Below are positions 34,213-42,639 of a stretch of DNA of 64,000 bases, in pieces (position 1 is the stretch's first letter; every line of letters starts with the position of its first letter). The notes below the pieces were generated by a model. The model saw only the letters and a list, made by a program, of their open reading frames with translations. It was not told the origin of the DNA and searched no databases. This DNA is from Allorhizobium pseudoryzae (GTDB taxonomy: Bacteria > Pseudomonadota > Alphaproteobacteria > Rhizobiales > Rhizobiaceae). The position numbers were made by a program, and so were the translations under genes. The DNA is taken from the NCBI RefSeq assembly GCF_011046245.1, contig NZ_CP049244.1, positions 62,001 to 126,000 of the forward strand, written 5' to 3'.

Positions 34213-34944
34213 GTGAAATCTGGTGCAAGAGGCAGTGTATCGCTCGTCGCGCAGGTGCGCGAGCGTCTCAGGAGCGATATCCTGGGCGGGCAATATGCGC
34301 CGGGCGACCGACTCCCGAGCGAGATCGAGCTGACCGAAACCCATGGCGTCAGCCGCACCGTGATTCGCGAGGCGGTGACCGGGCTGCGATATGATGGTCT
34401 GGTAGAGGTCCGCCAGGGCGCCGGGATCTTCGTCCTCAACGCAAAAATCCCTGCCCCATCGTCGTCTCGACCGGACACGGCACGCATTTCGTCGGACCTT
34501 GAGGTTCTGGAGGTTCGCACCCCGCTGGAAATCGAGGCCGCGGGGCTTGCGGCACTGCGCCGTTCGCCGGCCCAGGAAGAGGCGATTTTCGACTGTCATG
34601 CGCAGGTGCTCCGCTGCATCGAAGCCAACGAATCCATTCGTGAGGCGGATCTCGCGCTGCATATGGCCATTGCCGCCGCCACCAACAATCCGCTGTTCAT
34701 CGAGTTTCTGCGGGCCCACAGCGCCTCGGCTATTCCGCAGTCGAAGATCGTGGCGGGCAACGAAGCCGCCGACCAGACCGCCTATCGCCGCCTGATCCAC
34801 AAGGAACATCAGGCCGTCGTGGTTGCCATCTCGGATGGTGACGAAAAAGGTGCGCGCGCGGCGATGCAGGATCACCTCCGCGGCAGCCAGATCCGCTATC
34901 GGGATCTGCTGCGGGACCTGCGTGGTCTGAACGCACACGCCTGA
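34213..34944 (+). CDS. GntR-family regulator (FadR/FCD subfamily)
   Basis: 243 residues from the GTG at 34213: winged helix (RLRSDILGGQYAPGDRLPSEIELTETHGVSRTVIREAV) and FCD domain (LEVRTPLEIEAAGLAALR, ADLALHMAIAAATNNPLF, LIHKEHQAVVVAI). The frame is open from a TTG at 34126, but nothing there aligns with the family and no ribosome site fits. A strong AGGGAGG precedes a seven-codon frame (ATG 34193 to TGA 34216) that overlaps this GTG, so translation may be coupled to a leader peptide. The gene borders the acidic-polysaccharide locus and is the natural candidate for its regulator (inference). Confidence 0.82.
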   Translation: MKSGARGSVSLVAQVRERLRSDILGGQYAPGDRLPSEIELTETHGVSRTVIREAVTGLRYDGLVEVRQGAGIFVLNAKIPAPSSSRPDTARISSDLEVLEVRTPLEIEAAGLAALRRSPAQEEAIFDCHAQVLRCIEANESIREADLALHMAIAAATNNPLFIEFLRAHSASAIPQSKIVAGNEAADQTAYRRLIHKEHQAVVVAISDGDEKGARAAMQDHLRGSQIRYRDLLRDLRGLNAHA

Positions 34945-34954
34945 GCGGCGATCC

Positions 34955-35740
34955 TCACGGGTCCCTGCCCCAGACTTCGATTTGCGAGAGCGCCGGATAG
35001 GGCGAGGGATCGTCAGCCTTCACCATGGAATGAAGACGAACCCATTCCACCCTGCGTTCGGGAATGACAAAACGCTGCGCGGCGCCCGACTTCTGGAGCG
35101 GAAGCTGCATCGTCTCGCCGTCGGAGAATGTTACGCTTGCGCTTTCCCACCAGGCATCGTGCGGAAAATCTGCGCGCAGATATAGCGCAACCTCGTCCAC
35201 CAGGACGAGGCGGCCAAACTCCACGGTCAATTCTGCTGCGGGGTCGCGATTGATGCCCCAGCTGGTGAAAGGCCAGGATCCGTGATCGAAGCTCGCCTTC
35301 TCGCCGTCGATGGCGTTGCGGGCGGCAAACTGCGCCTCGCCGCGCGTTTCGACATTGGCAATCGCGCGCGGAAACAGCGACTGGTTGCCGTGCTGGTCGA
35401 GAGGGTTCAGCGCAAGATTGCGCCGGGCCGCAATCTCACCGGATCTGGCGCTGCGAACATGCAGACGGTGCAGCGAGCCCGAAAAGGCCTGCGGCGGATA
35501 GGGCATCCGCTTTTCGGAAAACGGGATGGTGAATTCGAAGGATGTCGTCTTGAGGTAGAGAAGTGCCGGCATTACCGCCACATCCAGCGCCAGACTGACG
35601 AAGCCAGGTTCCGAACTCTGGACGATCAATCGATCCCCCTCCTCGTAGACCGCCTGGTGGACCAAAAGCACTTCTTCCATGCCGTGAGCTTGTGCCTTCG
35701 TGTTGCCGGTGGCGTCGATGACCGTGAGGGACAGTTGCAT
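34955..35740 (-). CDS. Hypothetical protein with discoidin-like C-terminal domain
   Basis: 261 residues. I do not recognise the N-terminal part (about 1-95), which looks beta-rich. The C-terminal half (about 110-261) resembles an F5/8 type C (discoidin) carbohydrate-binding fold: ARNAIDGEKASFDHGSWPFTSWGINRDP, then LTVEFGRLVLVDEVALYLRADFP and a closing RVEWVRLHSM-x-SQIEVWG. No signal peptide, so probably cytoplasmic. It lies 12 bases downstream of the heparinase-like gene in the same direction and is presumably co-expressed and helps handle the imported oligosaccharide. Confidence 0.7.
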   Translation of the reverse strand: MQLSLTVIDATGNTKAQAHGMEEVLLVHQAVYEEGDRLIVQSSEPGFVSLALDVAVMPALLYLKTTSFEFTIPFSEKRMPYPPQAFSGSLHRLHVRSARSGEIAARRNLALNPLDQHGNQSLFPRAIANVETRGEAQFAARNAIDGEKASFDHGSWPFTSWGINRDPAAELTVEFGRLVLVDEVALYLRADFPHDAWWESASVTFSDGETMQLPLQKSGAAQRFVIPERRVEWVRLHSMVKADDPSPYPALSQIEVWGRDP

Positions 35741-35752
35741 GCGTATCTCTTT

Positions 35753-37546
35753 CTAGATGATCGAAAGCGTCAGGGCGGACCCGCCAAACGGCACCAGCAG
35801 GCGATAAATCCGCTCCGGCCAGCTCTGCCGCAATCGGGGATCGACAATATCCAGGGGTTCTACGGATATCGCTCCAGCCCCTTCGACACGGATCTCGGCG
35901 AGCTGTCCAAGCCGGATGAGGCTGCCCTCGATCTCCGGTTCGGCCAGTGTCATCAGGGACAGCGTGGCTGGGCGATCTCCGTCATACTGGTCATGAATTT
36001 CGACCGCGCGTCCGCGCAGCAGCCGTACCGTGCGCCGATAGTGCCTCAACCCGGCCTCTGCCGGATAGGCGCCGGCGATCTCCAGTGCTACTTCGGCGAT
36101 CTCCGGTTCGAACCGTACCTCCATGCCTGCCGCACGAAAATGGTCGCCGTCACACTGCATCACCCCGTCAAACGTCGGGAGGTTGTGATAGGCCGATTGC
36201 ATCGTCCAGATCTCGTAACGACGCGGAGAAAAAGTTTTCGCCGTATAGGTTTCGACCCCGACATCGATGAGCAGCGGCTTTGCATCCTTGTAGAGGATCA
36301 CGCTGCCGACATCGTTGTGATTGTGGCTGTCGCCGTTATGGCCACCCTTGACGGCAAGCGCGAAATGCTCGTCGCGGGCGATCGCAAGACCGATACCGGG
36401 AAAACAATGATCGGATCGAGCCGGCGCGGTGACCTTGCGCTTGAGGATATCCGGCGCCCACAGGACTGCCTGCAGCCGATACCAGAGGTTCCACTCGCTC
36501 GGCATCAGCCGATTGGCATCCCGCTCAATGTGCGATGCGGCCAGATCCATCAGTCTTTGCGACTGGACTGCCTGGCCGAAGAGAAATTCGCGGACACCGC
36601 AGGGCGGCACGACCGCAGAGGAATCGGCAAAATTGAAGTAGTAATCGCCGCCGACATGCATATGGCAGATGAATTCCGCGATGTTGCGGATCTTCGGCTC
36701 CTGCCAGAGCGGCGCAACGAGATCCGGCGCGACCTGATTGAGGATGGTCATCGCGCCGAACAGGCAAAGCCCGGCGTGGCGGTAATAGACGACACCCTCT
36801 TCGCAGGCGCCATCCTCCGCATAGTCCTTGAGGAACGCGTCGAGGCTCTGCAACGCCTTCGGCAGGATCGCGCGACGCAGTGGCAGAGAAGTGGGCAGGG
36901 TGAAGGCGCTCAACAGGACGTTCTGGGTGATCCAGGCCGTCCAGTTGTTCATGCGTTCATCGCCTTGGCCCATCCACCAGAAATGGCGCACGAGGTAGGG
37001 TTTGAAGATCCGACGGTCGATCTCCTGCTCCACCCGCGGCACCACCGCGGGATCGATCGCATCAAGCTTTGCGCGCAACAGATGAAGCGTGGTCGAAAGG
37101 ATCGCCGCCGTTTCCGCCGCGAACAGATCGATCACCGGATCGTCCGGATCGGGCAGCGAGTGCCGCTTGCCGCCGCGCTCGTAGGCATTGTGGGCGGGCA
37201 GTTGCCAGCCGCTTTCCTCGCAGATCAGGATAAGGCCGTCGATGATGGCGTCGAGAAATCGTCCGCTCCCCTCGGCCCATTCGGCGAGCACCAGATCATT
37301 CAGCATCAGGCGGCGACGGAAATACAGCGTCTCGAAGCGGGACCGGTTGCCGTTGATTCCATATTCCCGGTAGTCGAAAGCGCGGATCTGCGGCCAGGTG
37401 TCCGCAGCGGCCGCTTCGCCAGCCGCCCTCAGTGCATCGGCGATCCAGTCGGGGAGCGGCCGCGACAGGCCAGCCCCATCCGGCATGCTGTCCGGTCGGA
37501 AATCTCCCAACGGGCCTTTGAAGTCTGCAATGCGCCCGGCAAACAT
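35753..37546 (-). CDS. Heparinase II/III-family protein
   Basis: 597 residues with the layout of heparinase II/III-like polysaccharide lyases: an N-terminal alpha/alpha toroid (about 60-350; helices with HFWWMGQGDERMNNWTAWITQNVL) and a C-terminal beta-sheet domain that opens with the family signature GGHNGDSHNHNDVGSVILYKDAKPLLIDVG, carrying conserved histidines. No signal peptide is visible, so it would act in the cytoplasm on short imported fragments. It faces the importer operon across a promoter region with repeated TTGTYTGACC. The substrate is probably a uronic-acid-containing glycan, from the GH88 gene in the locus. Confidence 0.87.
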   Translation of the reverse strand: MFAGRIADFKGPLGDFRPDSMPDGAGLSRPLPDWIADALRAAGEAAAADTWPQIRAFDYREYGINGNRSRFETLYFRRRLMLNDLVLAEWAEGSGRFLDAIIDGLILICEESGWQLPAHNAYERGGKRHSLPDPDDPVIDLFAAETAAILSTTLHLLRAKLDAIDPAVVPRVEQEIDRRIFKPYLVRHFWWMGQGDERMNNWTAWITQNVLLSAFTLPTSLPLRRAILPKALQSLDAFLKDYAEDGACEEGVVYYRHAGLCLFGAMTILNQVAPDLVAPLWQEPKIRNIAEFICHMHVGGDYYFNFADSSAVVPPCGVREFLFGQAVQSQRLMDLAASHIERDANRLMPSEWNLWYRLQAVLWAPDILKRKVTAPARSDHCFPGIGLAIARDEHFALAVKGGHNGDSHNHNDVGSVILYKDAKPLLIDVGVETYTAKTFSPRRYEIWTMQSAYHNLPTFDGVMQCDGDHFRAAGMEVRFEPEIAEVALEIAGAYPAEAGLRHYRRTVRLLRGRAVEIHDQYDGDRPATLSLMTLAEPEIEGSLIRLGQLAEIRVEGAGAISVEPLDIVDPRLRQSWPERIYRLLVPFGGSALTLSII

Positions 37547-37609
37547 GCCCTCTCCCTCCGGCGTGACACAATCGGTCCTATCATACCTATTTTGTTTTAT
37601 CCATCACAT

Positions 37610-37661
37610 TTGTCTGACCGCATGAGAAGTTGTTTGACCAATGATGCGGATGTGCTATGCA
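37610..37661 (+). promoter_or_regulatory. Promoter with two tandem TTGTYTGACC elements
   Basis: TTGTCTGACCG at 37610-37620 and TTGTTTGACCA at 37630-37640 are near-identical and exactly 20 bp apart; the second matches TNGTNNNACNA, the general FadR/GntR-family half-palindrome. It overlaps a -35 TTGACC (37634-37639) with a -10-like TATGCA at 37656-37661. It lies between the divergent heparinase and importer operons. Confidence 0.55.
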
Positions 37662-37758
37662 GTGCTCAGGAGGCAGGGCGCGTGTTGTAACGCGGCGCCC
37701 TGTAAATTGCAGAACTTGCATGGGCTTTGAAACGTCAACGAAGCCGGGAGGAAAGCTG

Positions 37759-38709
37759 GTGACGCTTGCCAATCCAGCACTGTCAGACAACCGGGCAGAC
37801 GTGAAGGCCCCGCGGAAGGTGCGGGTCGTCTCGCGGCGCCGCCGGCGAATCGAAAATGCGCTGATCGCCTATTCCTTCATCGCGCCGAACTTCCTGGGGT
37901 TTGCCGTCTTTACGCTCGGCCCCATCCTGTTCGCCTTCGCGCTGGCCTTCATGCACTGGGACGGCTCGAACCCGATCGAGTTTGCCGGCCTCGACAACTT
38001 CTGGCGTCTGTTCGAAGACCGCGCCTTCATCGACGCCTTCTGGAACACGATCATCTACACGGCGGTCTCGGTGCCGTTGACGCTCGCCTGCGCGCTCGGG
38101 CTCGCCATCCTGCTGAATCAGAAGATTTTCGGACGCGATTTTTTCCGCACGGCGATGTTCTTTCCCTATGTCGCCTCGCTGGTGGCCGTCGCCGTGGTCT
38201 GGAACATGGTGTTCAACCCCGAGATGGGGCCGGTGAACATGCTGCTCTACACGATCGGCATTCCGCCGGAGGATCTGCCCGGCTGGGCGGCCGACCGGCA
38301 CTGGGCCATGGTGACCGTCATCCTGTTCGGTATCTGGAAGAGCATGGGTTACTACATGGTGATCTATCTCGCCGGCCTGCAGGGCATCAATTCCGAGCTT
38401 TACGAGGCAGCGGGCCTCGACGGTGCCAATGCCTGGCAGAAGTTCATCCACGTGACGCTGCCGCAGCTGGCGCCCACCACCTTCTTTGTGACGGTGATGC
38501 TGACCATCCAGTCCTTCAAGGTGTTCGACCAGGTCTACATGATCACGCAGGGCGGGCCCGGCACCTCAACGCTCGTGCTGGTCTATCACATCTACAACGA
38601 AGCCTTCATCTCCTGGGATCTCGGTTATTCCAGCATGATCGCGCTCGTTCTGTTCCTTCTGGTTCTGGTCGTGACCGTCGTCCAGTTCCGCCGCCAGCGG
38701 GAGGATTGA
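37759..38709 (+). CDS. Sugar ABC importer permease 1 of the polysaccharide locus
   Basis: 316 residues, MalF/UgpA class. The GTG at 37759 has GGGAGGAAAG upstream; the frame is open further but adds basic non-conserved residues. After a basic N-terminus (VVSRRRRRIENAL) the first helix is AYSFIAPNFLGFAVFTLGPI. The ATPase-contact loop is ELYEAAGLDGANAWQKFIHVTLPQL near residue 210. The second permease gene starts four bases after its stop. Confidence 0.92.
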   Translation: MTLANPALSDNRADVKAPRKVRVVSRRRRRIENALIAYSFIAPNFLGFAVFTLGPILFAFALAFMHWDGSNPIEFAGLDNFWRLFEDRAFIDAFWNTIIYTAVSVPLTLACALGLAILLNQKIFGRDFFRTAMFFPYVASLVAVAVVWNMVFNPEMGPVNMLLYTIGIPPEDLPGWAADRHWAMVTVILFGIWKSMGYYMVIYLAGLQGINSELYEAAGLDGANAWQKFIHVTLPQLAPTTFFVTVMLTIQSFKVFDQVYMITQGGPGTSTLVLVYHIYNEAFISWDLGYSSMIALVLFLLVLVVTVVQFRRQRED

Positions 38710-38713
38710 GCCG

Positions 38714-39550
38714 ATGAGAATTACCGGAAAGAAGATCAAGCCCGCGACGGTCGCTGTCTATCTGACCGTGATCGTCGTCACCATCATCATGCTCCTCCCA
38801 TTCGCCTGGATGCTGTCGGCCTCGCTGAAGCTCGACCGCGATGTCTTTGCCTTCCCGATCGAGTGGATTCCGTCCCATCCACGCTGGCAAAACTATGTCG
38901 ATATCTGGACGAAGATCCCGCTGGCCCTCTTCATCTACAACACGTCGAAGCTGACGATCATCGTCACGCTGCTGCAGCTGTTGACCTCGAGCTTTGCGGC
39001 CTATGCCTTTGCCAAGTTGCACTTTCCCTACAAGAACACCCTGTTTCTCGGCTATATCGCTACGATTGCCATGCCCTGGCAGGTCTATATGGTGCCGCAA
39101 TTCCTGCTGATGCGGGAATTTGGCCTCAACAACACGCACCTGGCCCTCATCTGCCTGCAGGCCTTCACCGCCTTCGGCGTGTTCCTGATGCGGCAGTTCT
39201 ATATGTCGATCCCGACCGAACTCTGCGAGGCGGCGCGCATCGACGGCATGAACGAGTACCAGATCTGGGCAAAGATCATGCTGCCGCTGTCGAAGCCGGC
39301 GCTCTCGACGCTCACCATCTTCACCTTCGTCACCACCTGGAACGATTTCCTCGGGCCGATGATCTACCTGACGAAGACGGAGCTCAAGACCATCCAGATC
39401 GGGCTTCGCATGTTCATTTCGCAATATTCCGCCGAATACGGGCTGATCATGGCGGCCTCCGTCGTGGCGCTCATTCCCGTCCTCGTCGTCTTCCTGGCGC
39501 TGCAACGCTTCTTTGTCGAAGGCGTCGCCTCGTCGGGTCTCAAGGGTTGA
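38714..39550 (+). CDS. Sugar ABC importer permease 2 of the polysaccharide locus
   Basis: 278 residues, MalG/UgpE class. First helix region VAVYLTVIVVTIIMLLPFAWMLSASLK; ATPase-contact loop ELCEAARIDGMNEYQIWAKIMLPL; ending RFFVEGVASSGLKG as in the family. Together with permease 1, the ATPase at 40743 and the binding protein at 42640 it makes one complete importer. Confidence 0.93.
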   Translation: MRITGKKIKPATVAVYLTVIVVTIIMLLPFAWMLSASLKLDRDVFAFPIEWIPSHPRWQNYVDIWTKIPLALFIYNTSKLTIIVTLLQLLTSSFAAYAFAKLHFPYKNTLFLGYIATIAMPWQVYMVPQFLLMREFGLNNTHLALICLQAFTAFGVFLMRQFYMSIPTELCEAARIDGMNEYQIWAKIMLPLSKPALSTLTIFTFVTTWNDFLGPMIYLTKTELKTIQIGLRMFISQYSAEYGLIMAASVVALIPVLVVFLALQRFFVEGVASSGLKG

Positions 39551-39554
39551 TGCC

Positions 39555-40727
39555 ATGAATGCCGTTTCGAAACTCGCTCCGCAGCCGATCACCGAGAAAG
39601 AGGTGAAAGCCGCCCTCGACATCGCCGTCGCGCAGGTGCGCCGTAATCTTCCCACCTTCACCTATGCGGCGCAGAACCATTCGAGCGTCGGCAATATCTA
39701 TCCGGCGGTTGCCAACGACCAGTGGACGGCGGGCTTCTGGCCGGGCGAGATCTGGCTGGCTTACGAGCACACCGGCGACAAGCTGTTCCGCTATGCCGCG
39801 CAGATCCAGGTGCAGAGCTTTCTCCACCGGATCGAACACCGGATCGAGACGGACCATCACGACATGGGCTTTCTCTATTCGCCCTCCTGCATCGCCGCCT
39901 GGAAGCTGGTGGGCGACGAGGACGGTCGCAAGGCCGCACTCTTGGCTGCCGATCAACTGATCGAGCGATACCAGCCGGTCGGCGGTTTCATCCAGGCCTG
40001 GGGCCGCAAGGGCAATCCGAACGAATACCGCTACATCATCGACTGCCTCTTGAACCTGCCGCTGCTCTACTGGGCGACACGGGAGACAGGCGACGACAAA
40101 TACCGCGAGATCGCGCTGACCCATGCGCGAACCACGCTCGCCCATTCGGTCAGGCCTGACGATTCCACCTATCATACCTTCTACATGGACCCCGAAACCG
40201 GGGCACCTGTGCGCGGCGCCACCAAGCAGGGCTATAGCGACGACAGTTTCTGGGCGCGCGGCCAGGCCTGGGGCATTGCCGGCATGGCGCTGTCCTACCG
40301 CTATGAACGGCTTCCCGCCTATCGCGAGGCCTTCGAACGGTTGCTGGCCTTCTACCTGAACCGGCTGCCCGCCGATCTCGTGCCCTATTGGGATCTGATC
40401 TTCACCGAAGGCTCCGATGAACCGCGCGACAGTTCGTCGGCCTCCATCGTCGCCTGCGGGCTTCTGGAAATGGCAGACCTGGTCGAAGAGGCAGATGCCG
40501 CCCATTACCGCGATCTCGCCCGCCGGATAATGAAGAGCCTGACCGACCACTACGCCGTGAAGGATCCCGCCCTCTCCAACGGGCTTGTGCTGCACGGCAC
40601 CTATTCGAAGAAGACCCAGCACAACACCTGCCGCGGCGAAGGCGTCGATGAGTGCGTGTCCTGGGGGGATTATTATTACATGGAAGCACTGACGCGGCTC
40701 TCGCGCCGCTGGTCTTCCTATTGGTGA
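39555..40727 (+). CDS. Glycoside hydrolase family 88 (unsaturated glucuronyl hydrolase)
   Basis: 390 residues, alpha6/alpha6 barrel enzyme that hydrolyses the 4,5-unsaturated uronic acid left at the non-reducing end by lyases. The two catalytic aspartates of the family fit Asp103 in DHHDMGFLYSP and Asp163 in RYIIDCLLNLPLL (60 residues apart, as in Bacillus UGL, Asp88 and Asp149). DDSFWARGQAWGIAG and the closing WGDYYYMEAL also match. No signal peptide; cytoplasmic. ATG at 39555, four bases after the permease stop. It shows that the imported substrate is a lyase product containing unsaturated glucuronate or a related uronate. Confidence 0.93.
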   Translation: MNAVSKLAPQPITEKEVKAALDIAVAQVRRNLPTFTYAAQNHSSVGNIYPAVANDQWTAGFWPGEIWLAYEHTGDKLFRYAAQIQVQSFLHRIEHRIETDHHDMGFLYSPSCIAAWKLVGDEDGRKAALLAADQLIERYQPVGGFIQAWGRKGNPNEYRYIIDCLLNLPLLYWATRETGDDKYREIALTHARTTLAHSVRPDDSTYHTFYMDPETGAPVRGATKQGYSDDSFWARGQAWGIAGMALSYRYERLPAYREAFERLLAFYLNRLPADLVPYWDLIFTEGSDEPRDSSSASIVACGLLEMADLVEEADAAHYRDLARRIMKSLTDHYAVKDPALSNGLVLHGTYSKKTQHNTCRGEGVDECVSWGDYYYMEALTRLSRRWSSYW

Positions 40728-40742
40728 TTGCGTGAGGACGTC

Positions 40743-41852
40743 ATGGCCAGCATCTCGCTGAAAAAACTGAACAAGAGCTTCGGCGCGCTGACCGTGGTGC
40801 ACGATATCGACCTGGAAATCGCCGACAAGGAATTCATCATCCTGGTCGGCCCTTCCGGCTGCGGCAAATCCACGACGCTGCGCATGATCGCCGGCCTGGA
40901 GGAAATCTCCGGCGGCGAACTGGTCATTGGCAGCGACCTGATGAACGACGTGCCGTCCAAGGACCGCGACATCGCCATGGTCTTCCAGAACTATGCGCTC
41001 TATCCGCATATGACGGTCTACAAGAACATGGCGTTCGGCCTGCAGCTGCGCAAAGCCTCGCGCGAGATCATCGACGCCAAGGTGCAGGAGGCGGCGAAGA
41101 TCCTCGACATCACCCATCTGTTGAACCGCAAGCCGAAAGCGCTTTCCGGCGGGCAACGCCAGCGCGTCGCGCTCGGCCGCGCCATGGTGCGCAATCCGGC
41201 GGTCTTCCTGCTGGACGAACCGCTGTCCAACCTGGATGCCAAGCTGCGCGGCACCATGCGCGCGGAAATCACCAAGCTGCACAAGCGACTGGACGCCACC
41301 TTCATCTACGTGACGCATGACCAGGTGGAAGCCATGACCATGGCCGATCGCATCGTCGTGATGAAGGACGGCCATATCCAGCAGGTGGATACGCCGCAGA
41401 ACCTCTATGACCGTCCGGTCAACATGTTCGTCGCCGGTTTCATCGGCGCGCCGCAAATGAACCTGCTGCCAGCGACGATCCGCCGAGAGAACGGTCGTTT
41501 CGTCGCCGATGTCGACGGCCAGGTTCTGCCGCTGCCGCAGAGTTTCGACCAGAGCCGGATTGCGGCTTATGAGGGCCGCCCGGTGATCCTCGGCATCCGT
41601 CCGGAAAACTTTCATGAACTGGCACCGGGCGACATCGACCCGGCCAATACCGGCGCCTTCAAGGCTGTGGTGGAACTCGCCGAACCGATGGGCTCGGAAA
41701 TCCACCTCAACCTGATTGCCGGTGAACGGGCCATGATCGCCCGCGTCTCGCCACGGTTTCGCGCGCGCATCGGCGACGCGGTGACGCTGACCGCCGACAT
41801 GACCAATGCGCAACTGTTCGATCCGACGACGGAGCGGTCGATCCTCTATTAA
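40743..41852 (+). CDS. Sugar ABC importer ATP-binding subunit (UgpC/MsmX class)
   Basis: 369 residues: Walker A GPSGCGKST (about 38), signature LSGGQRQRVALGRAMV, Walker B LLDEPLSNLDAKLRG, H-loop YVTHDQVEAMTMADR, then a C-terminal TOBE-type domain (ILGIRPENFHEL). ATG at 40743; a start at 40728 is possible but non-standard in sequence. It serves the two permeases and the binding protein of this locus. Confidence 0.94.
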   Translation: MASISLKKLNKSFGALTVVHDIDLEIADKEFIILVGPSGCGKSTTLRMIAGLEEISGGELVIGSDLMNDVPSKDRDIAMVFQNYALYPHMTVYKNMAFGLQLRKASREIIDAKVQEAAKILDITHLLNRKPKALSGGQRQRVALGRAMVRNPAVFLLDEPLSNLDAKLRGTMRAEITKLHKRLDATFIYVTHDQVEAMTMADRIVVMKDGHIQQVDTPQNLYDRPVNMFVAGFIGAPQMNLLPATIRRENGRFVADVDGQVLPLPQSFDQSRIAAYEGRPVILGIRPENFHELAPGDIDPANTGAFKAVVELAEPMGSEIHLNLIAGERAMIARVSPRFRARIGDAVTLTADMTNAQLFDPTTERSILY

Positions 41853-41872
41853 CCGGCTTGCGGAGACGCGCC

Positions 41873-42574
41873 ATGCAGTGGCTGGAGGCATTCTGGACGA
41901 AGGAAGGCAAGGGCATCCCCAAGGATGCACCGGCAAAGACCGGTCTTGCACTGATTGCGGACATCTTGCGCCGGGAATGGTGGGAGCTGGTCAAGCTGAA
42001 CCTCCTTTTCCTGGCTGCAAGCCTGCCGCTGGTGACACTGCCGGCCGCGCTGTTTGCCATGGCGCATGTCTGCCGCCTGATCGTCGAGGACCGCAATGTC
42101 TACCTGCTCAGGGATTTCCTGGAGGCGATGCGCGACCATGCGCTGCGGGCAAGCCTCTGGGCCATCGTGACCGCGGGCGCCGTGTCCGCCGGCACTTATG
42201 CGATCATCACCTATGGGACCTATGCCCAGGATGCCCTGATCTACGCCGTGCCGCTGACCGTCAGCCTGGTTGCCAGCGTCTTCGTTGCGCTCACGAGCAG
42301 CTATTTCGTGATGGTGAGCGTCACGGGCCGCAGGTCGGTCGGCGTCAGTATACGGCAGTCGGCGCTCGCCGCGCTGCTGCATCCGTTGCCAATGCTCGCG
42401 GCACTTGCCGTCATCGCCCTGCTCTGGCTGGCGCATATCCTGTTTTACCCCGTCTCCGTCTTCATGCCGGCGATGGTCAATTTTTCATTCGGAATGTTCG
42501 CCGTGGCGTTCGGCGCACAAGGGGCGGTGGCGCAGGTTCTCGCACCGTCCGGGGAGGCTTTTGAGAACCAGTAA
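41873..42574 (+). CDS. YesL/DUF624-family membrane protein
   Basis: 233 residues with about five hydrophobic segments (LLFLAASLPLVTLPAALFAM, IVTAGAVSAGTYAIIT, IYAVPLTVSLVASVFVAL and others). The DUF624 hallmark is the N-terminal WWELVKLNLLFLAASLP region. YesL is found next to family-1 sugar ABC importers for plant or acidic oligosaccharides, first in Bacillus; function unknown, possibly an accessory of the importer. Start ATG at 41873 has GGAG seven bases upstream. It lies between the ATPase and the binding protein gene. Confidence 0.8.
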   Translation: MQWLEAFWTKEGKGIPKDAPAKTGLALIADILRREWWELVKLNLLFLAASLPLVTLPAALFAMAHVCRLIVEDRNVYLLRDFLEAMRDHALRASLWAIVTAGAVSAGTYAIITYGTYAQDALIYAVPLTVSLVASVFVALTSSYFVMVSVTGRRSVGVSIRQSALAALLHPLPMLAALAVIALLWLAHILFYPVSVFMPAMVNFSFGMFAVAFGAQGAVAQVLAPSGEAFENQ

Positions 42575-42639
42575 ATTCGAAGGGCCACGCGGACAGCCGC
42601 GCGCGCCGCTCAGAAACGTTCAAGGGAAGGAGAACGGAT

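Noticed and set aside
35282..37690. A plus-strand open frame of about 800 codons opposite the heparinase-like gene
   Set aside because: The minus strand has a conserved heparinase signature and the correct spacing; the plus translation has no recognisable motif.
39540..41951. A minus-strand open frame of about 800 codons opposite GH88 and the ABC ATPase
   Set aside because: It is opposite two genes with clear catalytic motifs, and its translation is a low-complexity mix of Arg, His, Gly and Asp with no domain. It is a GC-bias shadow.
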